Origin: an uncultured Lachnospiraceae bacterium | Lineage (GTDB): Bacteria; Bacillota; Clostridia; Lachnospirales; Lachnospiraceae | Length of the DNA: 11,868 bases | Assembly (NCBI GenBank): GCA_902782625.1 | Contig: CACZNZ010000219.1 | Span: 1 to 11,868, forward strand | Direction of reading: 5' to 3' | Part shown: one piece after another, positions 1 through 6,568 of the stretch | Layout of the letters: every line of letters begins with the position of its first letter | Position numbering within the stretch: position 1 is the first letter of the stretch | Notes under the pieces: model-generated | Databases searched by the model: none | Told to the model about the DNA's origin: nothing | Seen by the model: only the letters and a program-made list of their open reading frames with translations | Made by a program: the position numbers and the translations under genes

Positions 1-209
1 CCATATGCTGAGCGTTCTGGAGGGCCTGAAAATAATGCTTTCCGAGAAAAGCTGAACACGAATCATAAAAAGGAGGAATCCATACAGTTTACTGTGAACA
101 TACTACCGCGGCAAACTATGAAGCTTATCTGCATTACTGCGAAAAATATGGAGAGATCCAGGACTGTCTCATTACGATGTGTGGCGCAGGGCTTAAGTCA
201 GACCACTAG
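1..209 (+). pseudogene. Possible broken coding remnant at window edge
   Basis: Two plus-strand frames each look protein-like over part of this stretch. The frame starting at base 1 is open to about 115 and reads a hydrophilic, gene-like segment (SGGPENNAFREKLNTNHKKE, then SIQFTVNILPRQ). The frame at 69-209 reads VYCEHTTAANYEAYLHYCEK and onward to CGAGLKSDH, ending at the TAG at 207-209. Neither continues sensibly where the other begins, which suggests a frameshift or a junction near 85-115. The first segment resembles a small uncharacterised Lachnospiraceae protein family, but that is memory and not a search. The last 17 bases overlap the 3' end of the convergent phosphatase gene. The two parts may also belong to different genes, or be chance open frames. 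The 5' part lies outside the window. Confidence 0.3.
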
Positions 210-879
210 AAGTCCCTCTGCCGACCTGACAATATTCCAGGATCTGATCATTTTCTATGACTAAAGCCGTCAGCTTACCATTATAAACACAGCCTGTATC
301 AATCGCGATATCATTCCCATCGTTCAGCCACTGTGGAGTGTCTCCATCTCCCAGAAACATCGTCGGGGTATGGCCGAAGATAACTTTTTTCACATACGCC
401 CGAGAATCAAGATAAAACTCCTGCCTGGCCCAAAGAAGCGTAACATCGCTCTGCTGGGCCATCGGCAGATCCTTGTCAACCCCTGCATGAACATAGATGA
501 AATAATCATCCTCAAAATATAGGGGCAGACTCTCCATCCACAACATATCATTATAAAAATCTTCTTTACATTCTCTATAGGATCTTATGGTATCCATATA
601 GCCATTATAAAGCCAGTCCTCTCCTTCATAGTTCATATATTTGAGCAACATATCTTCATGGTTGCCTTTTAGAGCAATCACATTTTCACCGTACATTTCC
701 TGCAGCTGCCTGACATAGCTGACCACCAGCCTTGGATTATCTCCACGGTCAATATAGTCTCCGATAAAAATGAGTCTGTCCGTTTCCGGCTTGTATTTCC
801 CCTCTTTTTTAAGGCACAAAATCATCATTTCCAACTCTTTGAAACAGCCATGGATATCACCGATTACTATTGTCTTCAT
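193..879 (-). CDS. Metallophosphatase of the Ser/Thr protein phosphatase / ApaH-PrpE type
   Basis: A 228-residue cytosolic calcineurin-like phosphoesterase with the full set of metal-binding motifs: GDIHG (7-11, Asp8 and His10), GDYIDRG (40-46), GNHED (72-76), His131 in VHAGV and the GH pair at 169-170. Residues 194-203 (DTGCVYNGKL) form the conserved final block. The family uses two metal ions to cleave phosphate esters. Bacterial members act on phosphoproteins or on dinucleoside polyphosphates such as Ap4A, and this sequence alone does not decide between them. No signal peptide or membrane helix is visible. The ATG at 877-879 is preceded by an AGAGAGGAAA purine stretch at good distance, which supports this start. 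The gene is transcribed away from the MATE gene and is probably a single unit. Its 3' end overlaps a degraded convergent frame. The -10-like TATAAT boxes on this strand at 1065-1070 and 930-935 both lack a good -35 box. Confidence 0.9.
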   Translation of the reverse strand: MKTIVIGDIHGCFKELEMMILCLKKEGKYKPETDRLIFIGDYIDRGDNPRLVVSYVRQLQEMYGENVIALKGNHEDMLLKYMNYEGEDWLYNGYMDTIRSYRECKEDFYNDMLWMESLPLYFEDDYFIYVHAGVDKDLPMAQQSDVTLLWARQEFYLDSRAYVKKVIFGHTPTMFLGDGDTPQWLNDGNDIAIDTGCVYNGKLTALVIENDQILEYCQVGRGTSSGLT

Positions 880-943
880 AAACCATTTCCTCTCTCTTTC
901 CTGAAATAACTGATTGATTTGATGCCCTGATTATATCCGAAGG

Positions 944-993
944 AGGACCTGATATCTGCTACTGGCGGTAGCATTCTCATTGTTGCAGGTCCT
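944..993. other. Nested inverted repeats, possible RNA structure
   Basis: AGGACCTG (944-951) is the exact reverse complement of CAGGTCCT (986-993). Inside it, TGCTAC (957-962) and GTAGCA (968-973) form a second exact stem with a 5-base loop. This gives a closed two-level fold on either strand. On the minus strand it would sit in the phosphatase leader if transcription starts near 1058. On the plus strand it lies upstream of the MATE promoter candidate. No T-run follows on either side, so it is not a simple terminator. It matches no riboswitch class that I can recall. Confidence 0.4.
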
Positions 994-1040
994 GTCACTT
1001 CGTCATCTGATTCAATTTCATAAATCTGTTTTACCTGTGC

Positions 1041-1069
1041 TTGCTATGTTCCATTTTTTATTTTATTAT
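1041..1069 (+). promoter_or_regulatory. Candidate sigma-A promoter for the MATE gene
   Basis: TTGCTA (1041-1046, four of six matches to TTGACA), a 17-base spacer and TATTAT (1064-1069, five of six matches to TATAAT) predict a start near 1076 and a leader of about 168 bases carrying the hairpin at 1133-1180. The region is AT-rich, so a chance match is possible. The same bases read TATAAT on the other strand (1065-1070). Confidence 0.45.
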
Positions 1070-1132
1070 ATCGTAAAAGCACAAAAAAAGGAATTCAAAT
1101 AAGCAGGAACAGTACCCTGTAATATGAGGGGT

Positions 1133-1180
1133 TTGAGTAGACAAAACATTTCGGACCGCTTTACGGCGAAAGTTTCTCAA
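1133..1180 (+). other. Long interrupted hairpin in the MATE 5' leader
   Basis: Four stem segments pair in register: TTGAG (1133-1137) with CTCAA (1176-1180), AAAC (1144-1147) with GTTT (1172-1175), TTTCG (1149-1153) with CGAAA (1167-1171), and CCG (1156-1158) with CGG (1164-1166). The loop is CTTTA (1159-1163). Small bulges (A1148, GA 1154-1155) and one larger one on the left (1138-1143) interrupt the stem. No T-run follows, so it is not a plain terminator. It ends about 63 bases before the MATE start, where a leader control element or small-molecule sensor could sit. I cannot assign it to a known riboswitch class. Confidence 0.45.
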
Positions 1181-1243
1181 GAAGGAATATTCGCAGGCTT
1201 TATGAATACTGCTTCACGGAGATAAAGAAAGAATATAAACACC

Positions 1244-2581
1244 ATGTATGATAACAAAAGTCTTGCTAAACTGCTCTTGCCATTAATCATTGAGCAATTA
1301 CTCATCGTTTTCGTGGGGATGGCCGATGTCCTCATGGTGGCTACCCTTGGGGAAGCTGCCGTTTCCGGAGTGTCCCTTGTAGATGCCATCAACAATCTGA
1401 TCCTGCAGGTCCTCTTTGCCATGACTGCCGGTGGAACAGTCATATGTGCCCAGTTCATCGGCAAAAAGGATGACCGGAAAGCATCCAAGGTAGGTGGACA
1501 GCTATTTTTTATTACCGTAGTCTCTATGGTCATCATATCCTTACTGCTGCTGTTTGGAAATCATGCGATTCTATCACTGATCTTCGGACAGGTTGAATCG
1601 AGTGTGATGGATAATGCTGTCCTCTATATGGCTCTGACTGCGATCTCCTTCCCTTTCCTGGCAATCTATCACTCCAGTGCCGCCGTCTTCCGGGCAATGG
1701 GAAATACCAAGATATCCATGTACATGTCTCTCCTGATGAATGTACTGAACATCTCAGGAAATGCGATCTGCATCTTTGGATTAAAAATGGGGGTCATGGG
1801 TGTCGGTATCCCCACTGCTCTATCCAGAATGATTGCTGCCATTATTATTCTGGCTTTACTCCAGAACAAAAAGAATCCTTTGCGGATCTTACGCTTGCAT
1901 GACCTTCTTCCGGACGGAGGCCTCCTGAAAAAAATCCTCGCGATTGGAATCCCCAATAGTGTGGAGAGTGCCATCTTCCAGTTTGGCAAACTGATCCTGC
2001 AGAGTCTGGTTTCTACGCTTGGAACCCCCTCCATTGCAGCCTTTGCAGTAGCCTCTAATCTGGTCACATACTTATACCTTCCTGGCAACGCATTGGGTGC
2101 CGGCATGCTCACCATCGTGGGGCAGTGCTATGGGGCAGGAGAATACAGCCAGGCAAGGTACTACGCCAAAAAGCTGGTCATCATCAATTATGCCATGGTA
2201 TCTTTCCTGTCCACGATTTTGATTGTGGGAAGGTCCTTCTTTGTGAGCTGTTACCAATTAACCGGCTTATCGGCCTCCCTGGCCTCCGGTCTTGTCCTTG
2301 CCCATTCCATCGCCATGATCCTCTGGCCGGTGGCCTTTCTGCTGCCTTATTATTACCGGGCCATTGGCAGGGCTGCTTTTACCATGGTCGTTGCCATCGT
2401 CACTATGTGGCTCTTCCGGGTAGGTCTTGCCTGGATATTTATCAAAGTACTCCATAAAAATGTACTTTGGATCTGGTATGCTATGTTTGTAGACTGGATA
2501 TTCAGAGTGATTATCTATGTCGCAGCTTTTCAGGATAAACCTGGCAAAAAATCCGACAGATCTTCTACGTCAACGACCTGA
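1244..2581 (+). CDS. MATE-family multidrug/cation antiporter
   Basis: A 445-residue polytopic membrane protein of the usual MATE length, with two homologous halves (about 8-205 and 225-428) and roughly 12 hydrophobic helices. Family-like stretches include the first helix with EQLL and GMADVLMV (17-32), GEAAVSGVSLVD (36-47) and the second-half GAGMLTIVGQCYGAG (285-299). MATE proteins export cationic drugs, toxins or metabolites using Na+ or H+ gradients; the substrate cannot be told here. The ATG start fits the usual N-terminus of the family, but the ribosome site is weak (AAAGAAAG about 13 bases upstream, GGAG 22 upstream), and a TAA at 1223-1225 closes the frame upstream. From about Gln430 the last 15 residues (DKPGKKSDRSSTSTT) are polar and lie wholly antisense to the DUF523 gene, so the native stop may have been lost. 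A candidate promoter and a leader hairpin precede the gene. Confidence 0.93.
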   Translation: MYDNKSLAKLLLPLIIEQLLIVFVGMADVLMVATLGEAAVSGVSLVDAINNLILQVLFAMTAGGTVICAQFIGKKDDRKASKVGGQLFFITVVSMVIISLLLLFGNHAILSLIFGQVESSVMDNAVLYMALTAISFPFLAIYHSSAAVFRAMGNTKISMYMSLLMNVLNISGNAICIFGLKMGVMGVGIPTALSRMIAAIIILALLQNKKNPLRILRLHDLLPDGGLLKKILAIGIPNSVESAIFQFGKLILQSLVSTLGTPSIAAFAVASNLVTYLYLPGNALGAGMLTIVGQCYGAGEYSQARYYAKKLVIINYAMVSFLSTILIVGRSFFVSCYQLTGLSASLASGLVLAHSIAMILWPVAFLLPYYYRAIGRAAFTMVVAIVTMWLFRVGLAWIFIKVLHKNVLWIWYAMFVDWIFRVIIYVAAFQDKPGKKSDRSSTSTT

Positions 2582-2970
2582 AACCCATTCTTGATCAGTA
2601 GCTGTGCAGTCACGCCCGCACCTTCCAAAAGCGCACCTGAAAATGTGCCATCATACCGTTGCTTTACTCCGCAGCTTGGACTGCGTGACTGCAGCACGAT
2701 CAGATCCGGTCTTTCGCGCCTGGCTATCTCCAGGCACTTTGCTGCGCCCAAACGGAATTCCTTATCCACATTCCGGCCGTCTTTGGTCATAACTACGCCG
2801 TTACAGATTTCAGACGGTATTCGTGGCGTTGGCAGACCGCCCATCTGTTCCGGACAGACGGTAATCACTTCATGTTCAGCTATCAGCTGAAGGACATTCT
2901 CATTCTGATTGTTCCCACCGTTATATTTACAATTCTTTCCTGCAAGGCAGGCACTTACCATGATCTTCAT
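2530..2970 (-). CDS. DUF523 / TudS-like [4Fe-4S] protein
   Basis: A 146-residue protein of full family length. It shows the DUF523 hallmarks: SACLAGKNCKYNG at 6-18, CPEQMGGLPTPR at 39-50, and SPSCG at 98-101. Cys8, Cys39 and Cys100 are the conserved residues expected to hold an iron-sulfur cluster; Cys14 is also present. Characterised family members (TudS) remove sulfur from thiouracil or thiouridine, so a role in salvage or repair of thiolated bases is possible, though most members are untested. The ATG at 2968-2970 has GGAAGG nine bases upstream. The gene starts inside the 3' end of the glycerate kinase gene (44-base overlap), which suggests translational coupling. At its own 3' end it overlaps the convergent MATE gene by 52 bases, and no terminator is visible between them. 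Confidence 0.88.
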   Translation of the reverse strand: MKIMVSACLAGKNCKYNGGNNQNENVLQLIAEHEVITVCPEQMGGLPTPRIPSEICNGVVMTKDGRNVDKEFRLGAAKCLEIARRERPDLIVLQSRSPSCGVKQRYDGTFSGALLEGAGVTAQLLIKNGFQVVDVEDLSDFLPGLS

Positions 2971-4135
2971 AGGACTCAGCCTTCCGTATTCGATTTTTTA
3001 TCCACATTCTGATCAGGCGAAATACCTGTTCAACGGATGCCGCCATGTTCTTTTTAGCATTCTCAGACTCCATCGCTTCCTGAATGGTTACCGCTCCTCT
3101 GACGATGGGGAAGAACGCATCGATTCCGGCTTGATTGCAAAGAACCGCATCTTCTGTGACACAGCCGGCAAATGCCAATACCGGTTTGTTGTATTTCTTC
3201 GCAATACGGGCAACGCCGATTGGAGCCTTTCCCATAACAGTCTGCCCGTCCAGACGGCCTTCCCCTGTAATGACGATATCAGCATCTTTAATATGATCCT
3301 CTAATCTGGTTTCCTCCAGGATGATGTCAATCCCTGGTTCAAGCTTCGCATTGGTAAATGTAAGAAATGCAAATCCCATCCCTCCTGCAGCACCAGCGCC
3401 TTCATGGGCCGGATCCGCTTTGGGATAAGTCTCTTTTGCGAGGTCTGCATAATCCGAAAGCCATCCGTCCATCTGTAGAATCATTGCAGGTGTAGCGCCC
3501 TTCTGTGGTCCGTAAACAACACTGCAGCCTTTGTCACCACAAAGTGGATTTGTCACGTCACAGGCAATCCTGAAACTGCATTCATCCAGTTCCTTAAGCA
3601 CCTGTTCCTTTGTGATAGCTGCCAGATCTTTAAGTCCTTTTGCTCCAAAAGCAATCTGGCTGCCGTTCTCATCGAGGAAACCATAGCCCAGGGCCTGTAA
3701 CATACCAACGCCGCCGTCGTTTGTCGCACTGCCGCCAATTCCTATAATAAAATGTCGACAACCTTTCCGGATAGCATCTTTGATCACTTCCCCCACCCCG
3801 TAGGTGGTGGTTTTCATGGGATCCCGTTCCTGTTCGGGGACAAGGGTGATTCCGGCGGCTCCTGCCATTTCTATAATCGCCGTCTTCGTCTCCTCGATAA
3901 TCCCATATATACATTCCACCGGTTTTCCTATAGGTCCTGTGACCACAACCTTTTCTGAACGCCCATTCATACCAAGTGTCAGTGCTTCTACGGTACCTTC
4001 TCCGCCATCAGCCAAAGGCCGGACGATGACTTCTGTGTCGGAGGATGCATTCTGAATTCCATCCTTGATTGCATTTCCTGCCTCAAGAGAGGTCAGGCTT
4101 CCTTTTAAGGAATCTATTGCTACTACTACTTTCAT
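2927..4135 (-). CDS. Glycerate kinase (GarK/GlxK type)
   Basis: A 402-residue cytosolic kinase of the glycerate kinase type 1 family, which phosphorylates D-glycerate with ATP and feeds it into lower glycolysis. Family motifs are all present: AIDSLKGSL (6-14), PLADGGEGT (40-48), MAGAAG (90-95), IGIGGSATNDGG (131-142), CDVTNPLCG (192-200), GAGAAGGMG (246-254) and ITGEGRLDGQT (289-299). The ATG at 4133-4135 has AAAGGA about eight bases upstream. Family members usually end near residue 380. Here about 20 extra residues follow, the last 15 read out of frame through the DUF523 start, so the C-terminus looks extended. The gene leads a two-gene unit with DUF523. A TATAAT box with an extended TG motif lies about 35 bases upstream. 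Confidence 0.94.
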   Translation of the reverse strand: MKVVVAIDSLKGSLTSLEAGNAIKDGIQNASSDTEVIVRPLADGGEGTVEALTLGMNGRSEKVVVTGPIGKPVECIYGIIEETKTAIIEMAGAAGITLVPEQERDPMKTTTYGVGEVIKDAIRKGCRHFIIGIGGSATNDGGVGMLQALGYGFLDENGSQIAFGAKGLKDLAAITKEQVLKELDECSFRIACDVTNPLCGDKGCSVVYGPQKGATPAMILQMDGWLSDYADLAKETYPKADPAHEGAGAAGGMGFAFLTFTNAKLEPGIDIILEETRLEDHIKDADIVITGEGRLDGQTVMGKAPIGVARIAKKYNKPVLAFAGCVTEDAVLCNQAGIDAFFPIVRGAVTIQEAMESENAKKNMAASVEQVFRLIRMWIKNRIRKAESYEDHGKCLPCRKEL

Positions 4136-4168
4136 CTCATTTTCCTTTCATTGTATTTTACTGTAATC

Positions 4169-4197
4169 ATTATAACAGTACTCCTCATAAAAATCGA
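4169..4197 (-). promoter_or_regulatory. Extended -10 promoter for glycerate kinase
   Basis: On the minus strand TGTTATAAT (TATAAT at 4169-4174) gives a perfect -10 with the extended TG. At 17 bases the -35 is TCGATT (4192-4197), matching three of six positions, which an extended -10 tolerates. Transcription would start near 4162, giving a leader of about 27 bases before the ATG at 4135. Confidence 0.6.
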
Positions 4198-4241
4198 CTA
4201 CGTAACATACACGGTCAAAACAAATTCTTCCCGTATTTCTG

Positions 4242-4270
4242 TTCCCATATTAGGATATCTATATTATAAT
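4242..4270 (+). promoter_or_regulatory. Candidate promoter for the zinc-ribbon operon
   Basis: TTCCCA (4242-4247, four of six), a 17-base spacer and a perfect TATAAT (4265-4270) predict a start near 4277. The roughly 114-base leader would carry both copies of the GGGGACGGTTCT repeat. The palindrome found before the NRPS-like gene is absent here, so MarR does not seem to control its own operon through that site. Confidence 0.55.
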
Positions 4271-4287
4271 AAAAGCAACAAGACATA

Positions 4288-4325
4288 TCAGGGGACGGTT
4301 CTCTGATCAATCAGGGGACGGTTCT
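4288..4325. repeat. Direct pair of TCAGGGGACGGTTCT repeats
   Basis: TCAGGGGACGGTTCT occurs at 4288-4302 and again at 4311-4325, start to start 23 bases. Between them CTGAT (4303-4307) and ATCAG (4310-4314) form a small palindrome. GGGGACGGTTCT repeats are familiar from intergenic regions of many Clostridia, where similar sequences are linked to transposase-associated REP-like elements. No transposase is present here, so this is at most a remnant or a dispersed repeat copy. It lies in the predicted leader of the zinc-ribbon operon. Confidence 0.65.
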
Positions 4326-4390
4326 TTCTGGTGTTTCCCGAAACCAGCCACTGACAAAATGGATTTTGGTGGCTCAGAAAGGAGGATCCT

Positions 4391-5137
4391 ATGCTTCATT
4401 CTTTCACGCGAAATTATAATGATTTGTCAACTGATGCTGGATTCCAGTTTGAATTTTATTGTGACTGCTGTGGAAATGGCTTTAAGAGTTCTTTCAAAAA
4501 ATCCAGCACCTATGGTCAGAAACAGAAATCCCAGAAGGTCGGGAAGTTTGCCTCTACCCTGGGTGGTCTTTTTGGAGGCAAGGTCAGCGACCTCGGCTAT
4601 GCTTTGGAACGTGGCAGTGATTTTATCAGCGACCGTTTAGGTGAGCAGACTCTAGAATGGCGGCGGGAACAGGAACTTTCATTTGATGCGGCTCAGGCCG
4701 AAGTCCGTCCTCTTTTCAAGAAATGTCCTGCCTGCAACCAATGGGTCTGCAGCGACTGCTGGAATGAAGATGACGGTCTTTGCATCACCTGTGCACCCCG
4801 TGAGGCAAGCTATGTAGCACAGGCCCGCAACCAGGCTATGCGCCGTAACATCGATGAGGCTGCAGAGACAGCTACTGTCTGGCAGGGCAAGCTTGAGACA
4901 AGAACCACCGTTTGTCCTAATTGCGGCAAACCTGCCGGCACCGGCAAATTCTGCAATCACTGTGGTGCCCCCCTGGGAACCCAGCGCTGTCCAAACTGTG
5001 GTGCCGAAGTTGCTCTTGGACTGAAATTCTGTGGAGAATGCGGCTCCCCCATGGAAAAATCGGGCAAATGTCCGTCCTGCGGCTACGAGAACGAACCGGG
5101 GATGAAATTCTGCGGCAACTGCGGCAATAAACTTTGA
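4391..5137 (+). CDS. Multi-zinc-ribbon protein
   Basis: A 248-residue protein with up to five metal-binding clusters. The first is a short CDCC set (Cys24, 26, 27). A central block has Cys112, 115, 120, 123, 131 and 134 (CPAC, CSDC, CITC). Three C-terminal zinc ribbons pair CPNCG/FCNHCG (175-191), CPNCG/FCGECG (200-217) and CPSCG/FCGNCG (227-244). A glycine-rich stretch with helical character lies at about 50-90. There is no signal peptide or clear membrane helix. Tandem ribbons of this kind bind partner proteins or nucleic acid; no catalytic motif is seen. The ATG is preceded by AAAGGAGG six bases away, a near-perfect ribosome site. It is the first gene of an operon and its TGA overlaps the possible TTG start of the next gene. 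I recognise the domain type but not the protein's role. Confidence 0.88.
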   Translation: MLHSFTRNYNDLSTDAGFQFEFYCDCCGNGFKSSFKKSSTYGQKQKSQKVGKFASTLGGLFGGKVSDLGYALERGSDFISDRLGEQTLEWRREQELSFDAAQAEVRPLFKKCPACNQWVCSDCWNEDDGLCITCAPREASYVAQARNQAMRRNIDEAAETATVWQGKLETRTTVCPNCGKPAGTGKFCNHCGAPLGTQRCPNCGAEVALGLKFCGECGSPMEKSGKCPSCGYENEPGMKFCGNCGNKL

Positions 5138-6117
5138 AGCACATCAGGTATCATTTTATGAAATACAAGGGATGTATCAACGGCCAAGACACCGAATTGT
5201 CCATCGAAACAGAAGGCCTCAGAACAGGAGTGCAATATATCGATTTTTCGGACGTAGCAGGACTGCGTCCCATAAACCACCGGGTCTACATAGACCTGAT
5301 GAATAAAGAGACTCACGAAGTTTCCATGCTCGGCCGTTCTTATGACGGATTCTTTGAGGAGCTGACCGCTTCCTTTAACCAAAGAAGTCTGGACGCTCTG
5401 TTTGTAGAAGAAGAACAGGTTATGCTGTGCGAAGGAGAATATGTCATGCCCGGGGAAGCCGGCCGCGGCCGGCTGGCTCTCTATCCTGACGCCATCTGCA
5501 TCCTTCCCCAGACAAACCGTGCCCTGCGGATCCCCCTTTGTTTTACGCAGGCCCTTCGTCTCGAAGGCTATCATCTCCACATTCTCATGGACACCGGCCT
5601 GCAGTATACCATCGGGAAAATGGGCTACGATACCAAGCCATTTGCCGAGAGGGCTCAGATCCTTCGCGAACGCACCACGAAAAACCGCCAGGCAGCCAGC
5701 CGGAAGCTTCCTCTGCATGAACCTTTTACCTGCTGCGGGCTCTTCCGGACCAGGGACCCCGACCATTACTGGAATGCAGCTTTCGGGAGAAATGTTCCGG
5801 AAGACACAAACGTCTGCGCTGTCGAACTATACACGGATGAAGATACCGCTACTTATTTATATCAATTCAAAGAAAACCCTGAAGTTTTCAGGCAGCAGCT
5901 GGCCAGAGCCATGGAGGCCGTAGGAATCCACCGCGAGATCATCTATATGAACGATGAGCAACTGCAGGACAGACCGCTCTACCGCATGGCCATAGATCGA
6001 TCCACCGCCGTACAATTCTTACGTGCCCGATCAGCCGGCCGTCTCATCCATAGCAGCAGTCATGCCACAAAACTAAAAGAATTCCTGGGGCAGTCATCTT
6101 GTAAAGACAAGGAATGA
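5134..6117 (+). CDS. Unrecognised 327-residue cytosolic protein
   Basis: Not recognised by motif. The first half (to about residue 180) alternates short polar and hydrophobic stretches, such as YIDFSDVAGL, RVYIDLMN and GRLALYPDAICILP, in a way that suggests two beta-rich, possibly PH-like domains. The second half is more mixed and helical and ends in a polar tail with a Cys near the end. No signal peptide, membrane helix or nucleotide-binding motif is visible. The frame opens with TTG (5134-5136) overlapping the preceding stop; an in-frame ATG at 5158 (MKYKGCING) is an equally likely start, and neither has a strong ribosome site. The stop overlaps the first possible ATG of the MarR gene. Its sandwich position in the operon ties it to the zinc-ribbon and MarR proteins. 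An 18-base palindrome lies inside it (5457-5474). Confidence 0.8.
   Translation: MKHIRYHFMKYKGCINGQDTELSIETEGLRTGVQYIDFSDVAGLRPINHRVYIDLMNKETHEVSMLGRSYDGFFEELTASFNQRSLDALFVEEEQVMLCEGEYVMPGEAGRGRLALYPDAICILPQTNRALRIPLCFTQALRLEGYHLHILMDTGLQYTIGKMGYDTKPFAERAQILRERTTKNRQAASRKLPLHEPFTCCGLFRTRDPDHYWNAAFGRNVPEDTNVCAVELYTDEDTATYLYQFKENPEVFRQQLARAMEAVGIHREIIYMNDEQLQDRPLYRMAIDRSTAVQFLRARSAGRLIHSSSHATKLKEFLGQSSCKDKE
5457..5474. repeat. 18-base perfect GC-rich palindrome inside a gene
   Basis: AGCCGGCCGCGGCCGGCT is identical to its own reverse complement and is almost pure G and C, unlike the surrounding bases. It encodes the in-frame residues EAGRGRLA region of the 327-residue protein, so it may be chance codon use. 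No adjacent T-run or matching second copy was seen in the window. Confidence 0.6.
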
Positions 6118-6548
6118 TAACTATGCATAATGATACAACTTACGGAGAACAACTCTATAATATCTTATTTCAGATTGTGGGAAATAAGAAAAACGCCAGT
6201 CTGATCGAAAGCCTTCGAGGGGAAAATGCTGTGTTGACATATCTGGTGCGCCATCCTACGGAGGTTCACCCAGGTGAACTGGCCCAAAAGCTGTCTCTTG
6301 TTCCCGGACGGATGACAGATATTCTGAAGACACTGGAAAAAAAGGGCATGATCCGCAGAGAAAAAGATCCGGAAGACCGCAGACGGGTGCTTGTAAAGAT
6401 CACTCCGAAAGGAATCCGCAATGTGACTGAACGACGGGAACAGATTCGGTTACAGTACAGCGGCCTCTATGAGGCATTGGGACTGGAGGACACTGTAAGG
6501 CTGATCGATCTGCTCAAAAGAGTGAATCAATACTTTGATGAGATGTAA
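6114..6548 (+). CDS. MarR-family transcriptional regulator
   Basis: A winged-helix regulator of typical MarR size (144 residues from 6114, 141 from 6123). The recognition helix region is about 55-78 (GELAQKLSLVPGRMTDILKT) and the wing carries DPEDRRRVLVKITPKG (85-100), the most conserved MarR block. Flanking helices form the expected dimer interface. MarR proteins bind palindromic operators as dimers and usually release DNA on binding a small ligand. The first ATG (6114) overlaps the previous stop as ATGA, but AAGGA sits only one or two bases before it; the ATG at 6123 (MHNDTTYG) has about nine bases spacing and is the better start. It is the last gene of its operon and is followed by a hairpin terminator. 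Two identical palindromes just downstream, at the NRPS-like promoter, are its likely targets. Confidence 0.93.
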   Translation: MITMHNDTTYGEQLYNILFQIVGNKKNASLIESLRGENAVLTYLVRHPTEVHPGELAQKLSLVPGRMTDILKTLEKKGMIRREKDPEDRRRVLVKITPKGIRNVTERREQIRLQYSGLYEALGLEDTVRLIDLLKRVNQYFDEM

Positions 6549-6568
6549 TCATACATATTCGTTCAATG

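Larger units (their letters stand above)
880..1243. other. 364-base divergent intergenic region
   Basis: No convincing protein gene lies here. The region separates the divergent phosphatase and MATE genes and holds two folded segments (944-993 and 1133-1180) and a plus-strand promoter candidate (1041-1069). A tiny frame at 1202-1225 (MNTASRR) precedes the MATE start, but its ribosome site is badly spaced and it is not called as a gene. The AT-rich core at 1050-1090 is the likely promoter zone for both directions. Confidence 0.6.

Noticed and set aside
1202..1225. Leader peptide MNTASRR before the MATE gene
   Set aside because: Seven codons with a poorly spaced ribosome site and no amino-acid bias that would suggest attenuation.
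1177..1536. A 119-codon minus-strand frame opposite the MATE start
   Set aside because: It lies opposite clear transmembrane coding sequence and shows no family motif.
4288..4325. CRISPR-like repeats
   Set aside because: Only two short copies with an 8-base gap and no cas genes; spacer size is wrong.
5083..5766. A 227-codon minus-strand open frame opposite the zinc-ribbon and 327-residue genes
   Set aside because: No family motif; the plus-strand genes have a strong ribosome site, zinc-ribbon motifs and operon overlaps.
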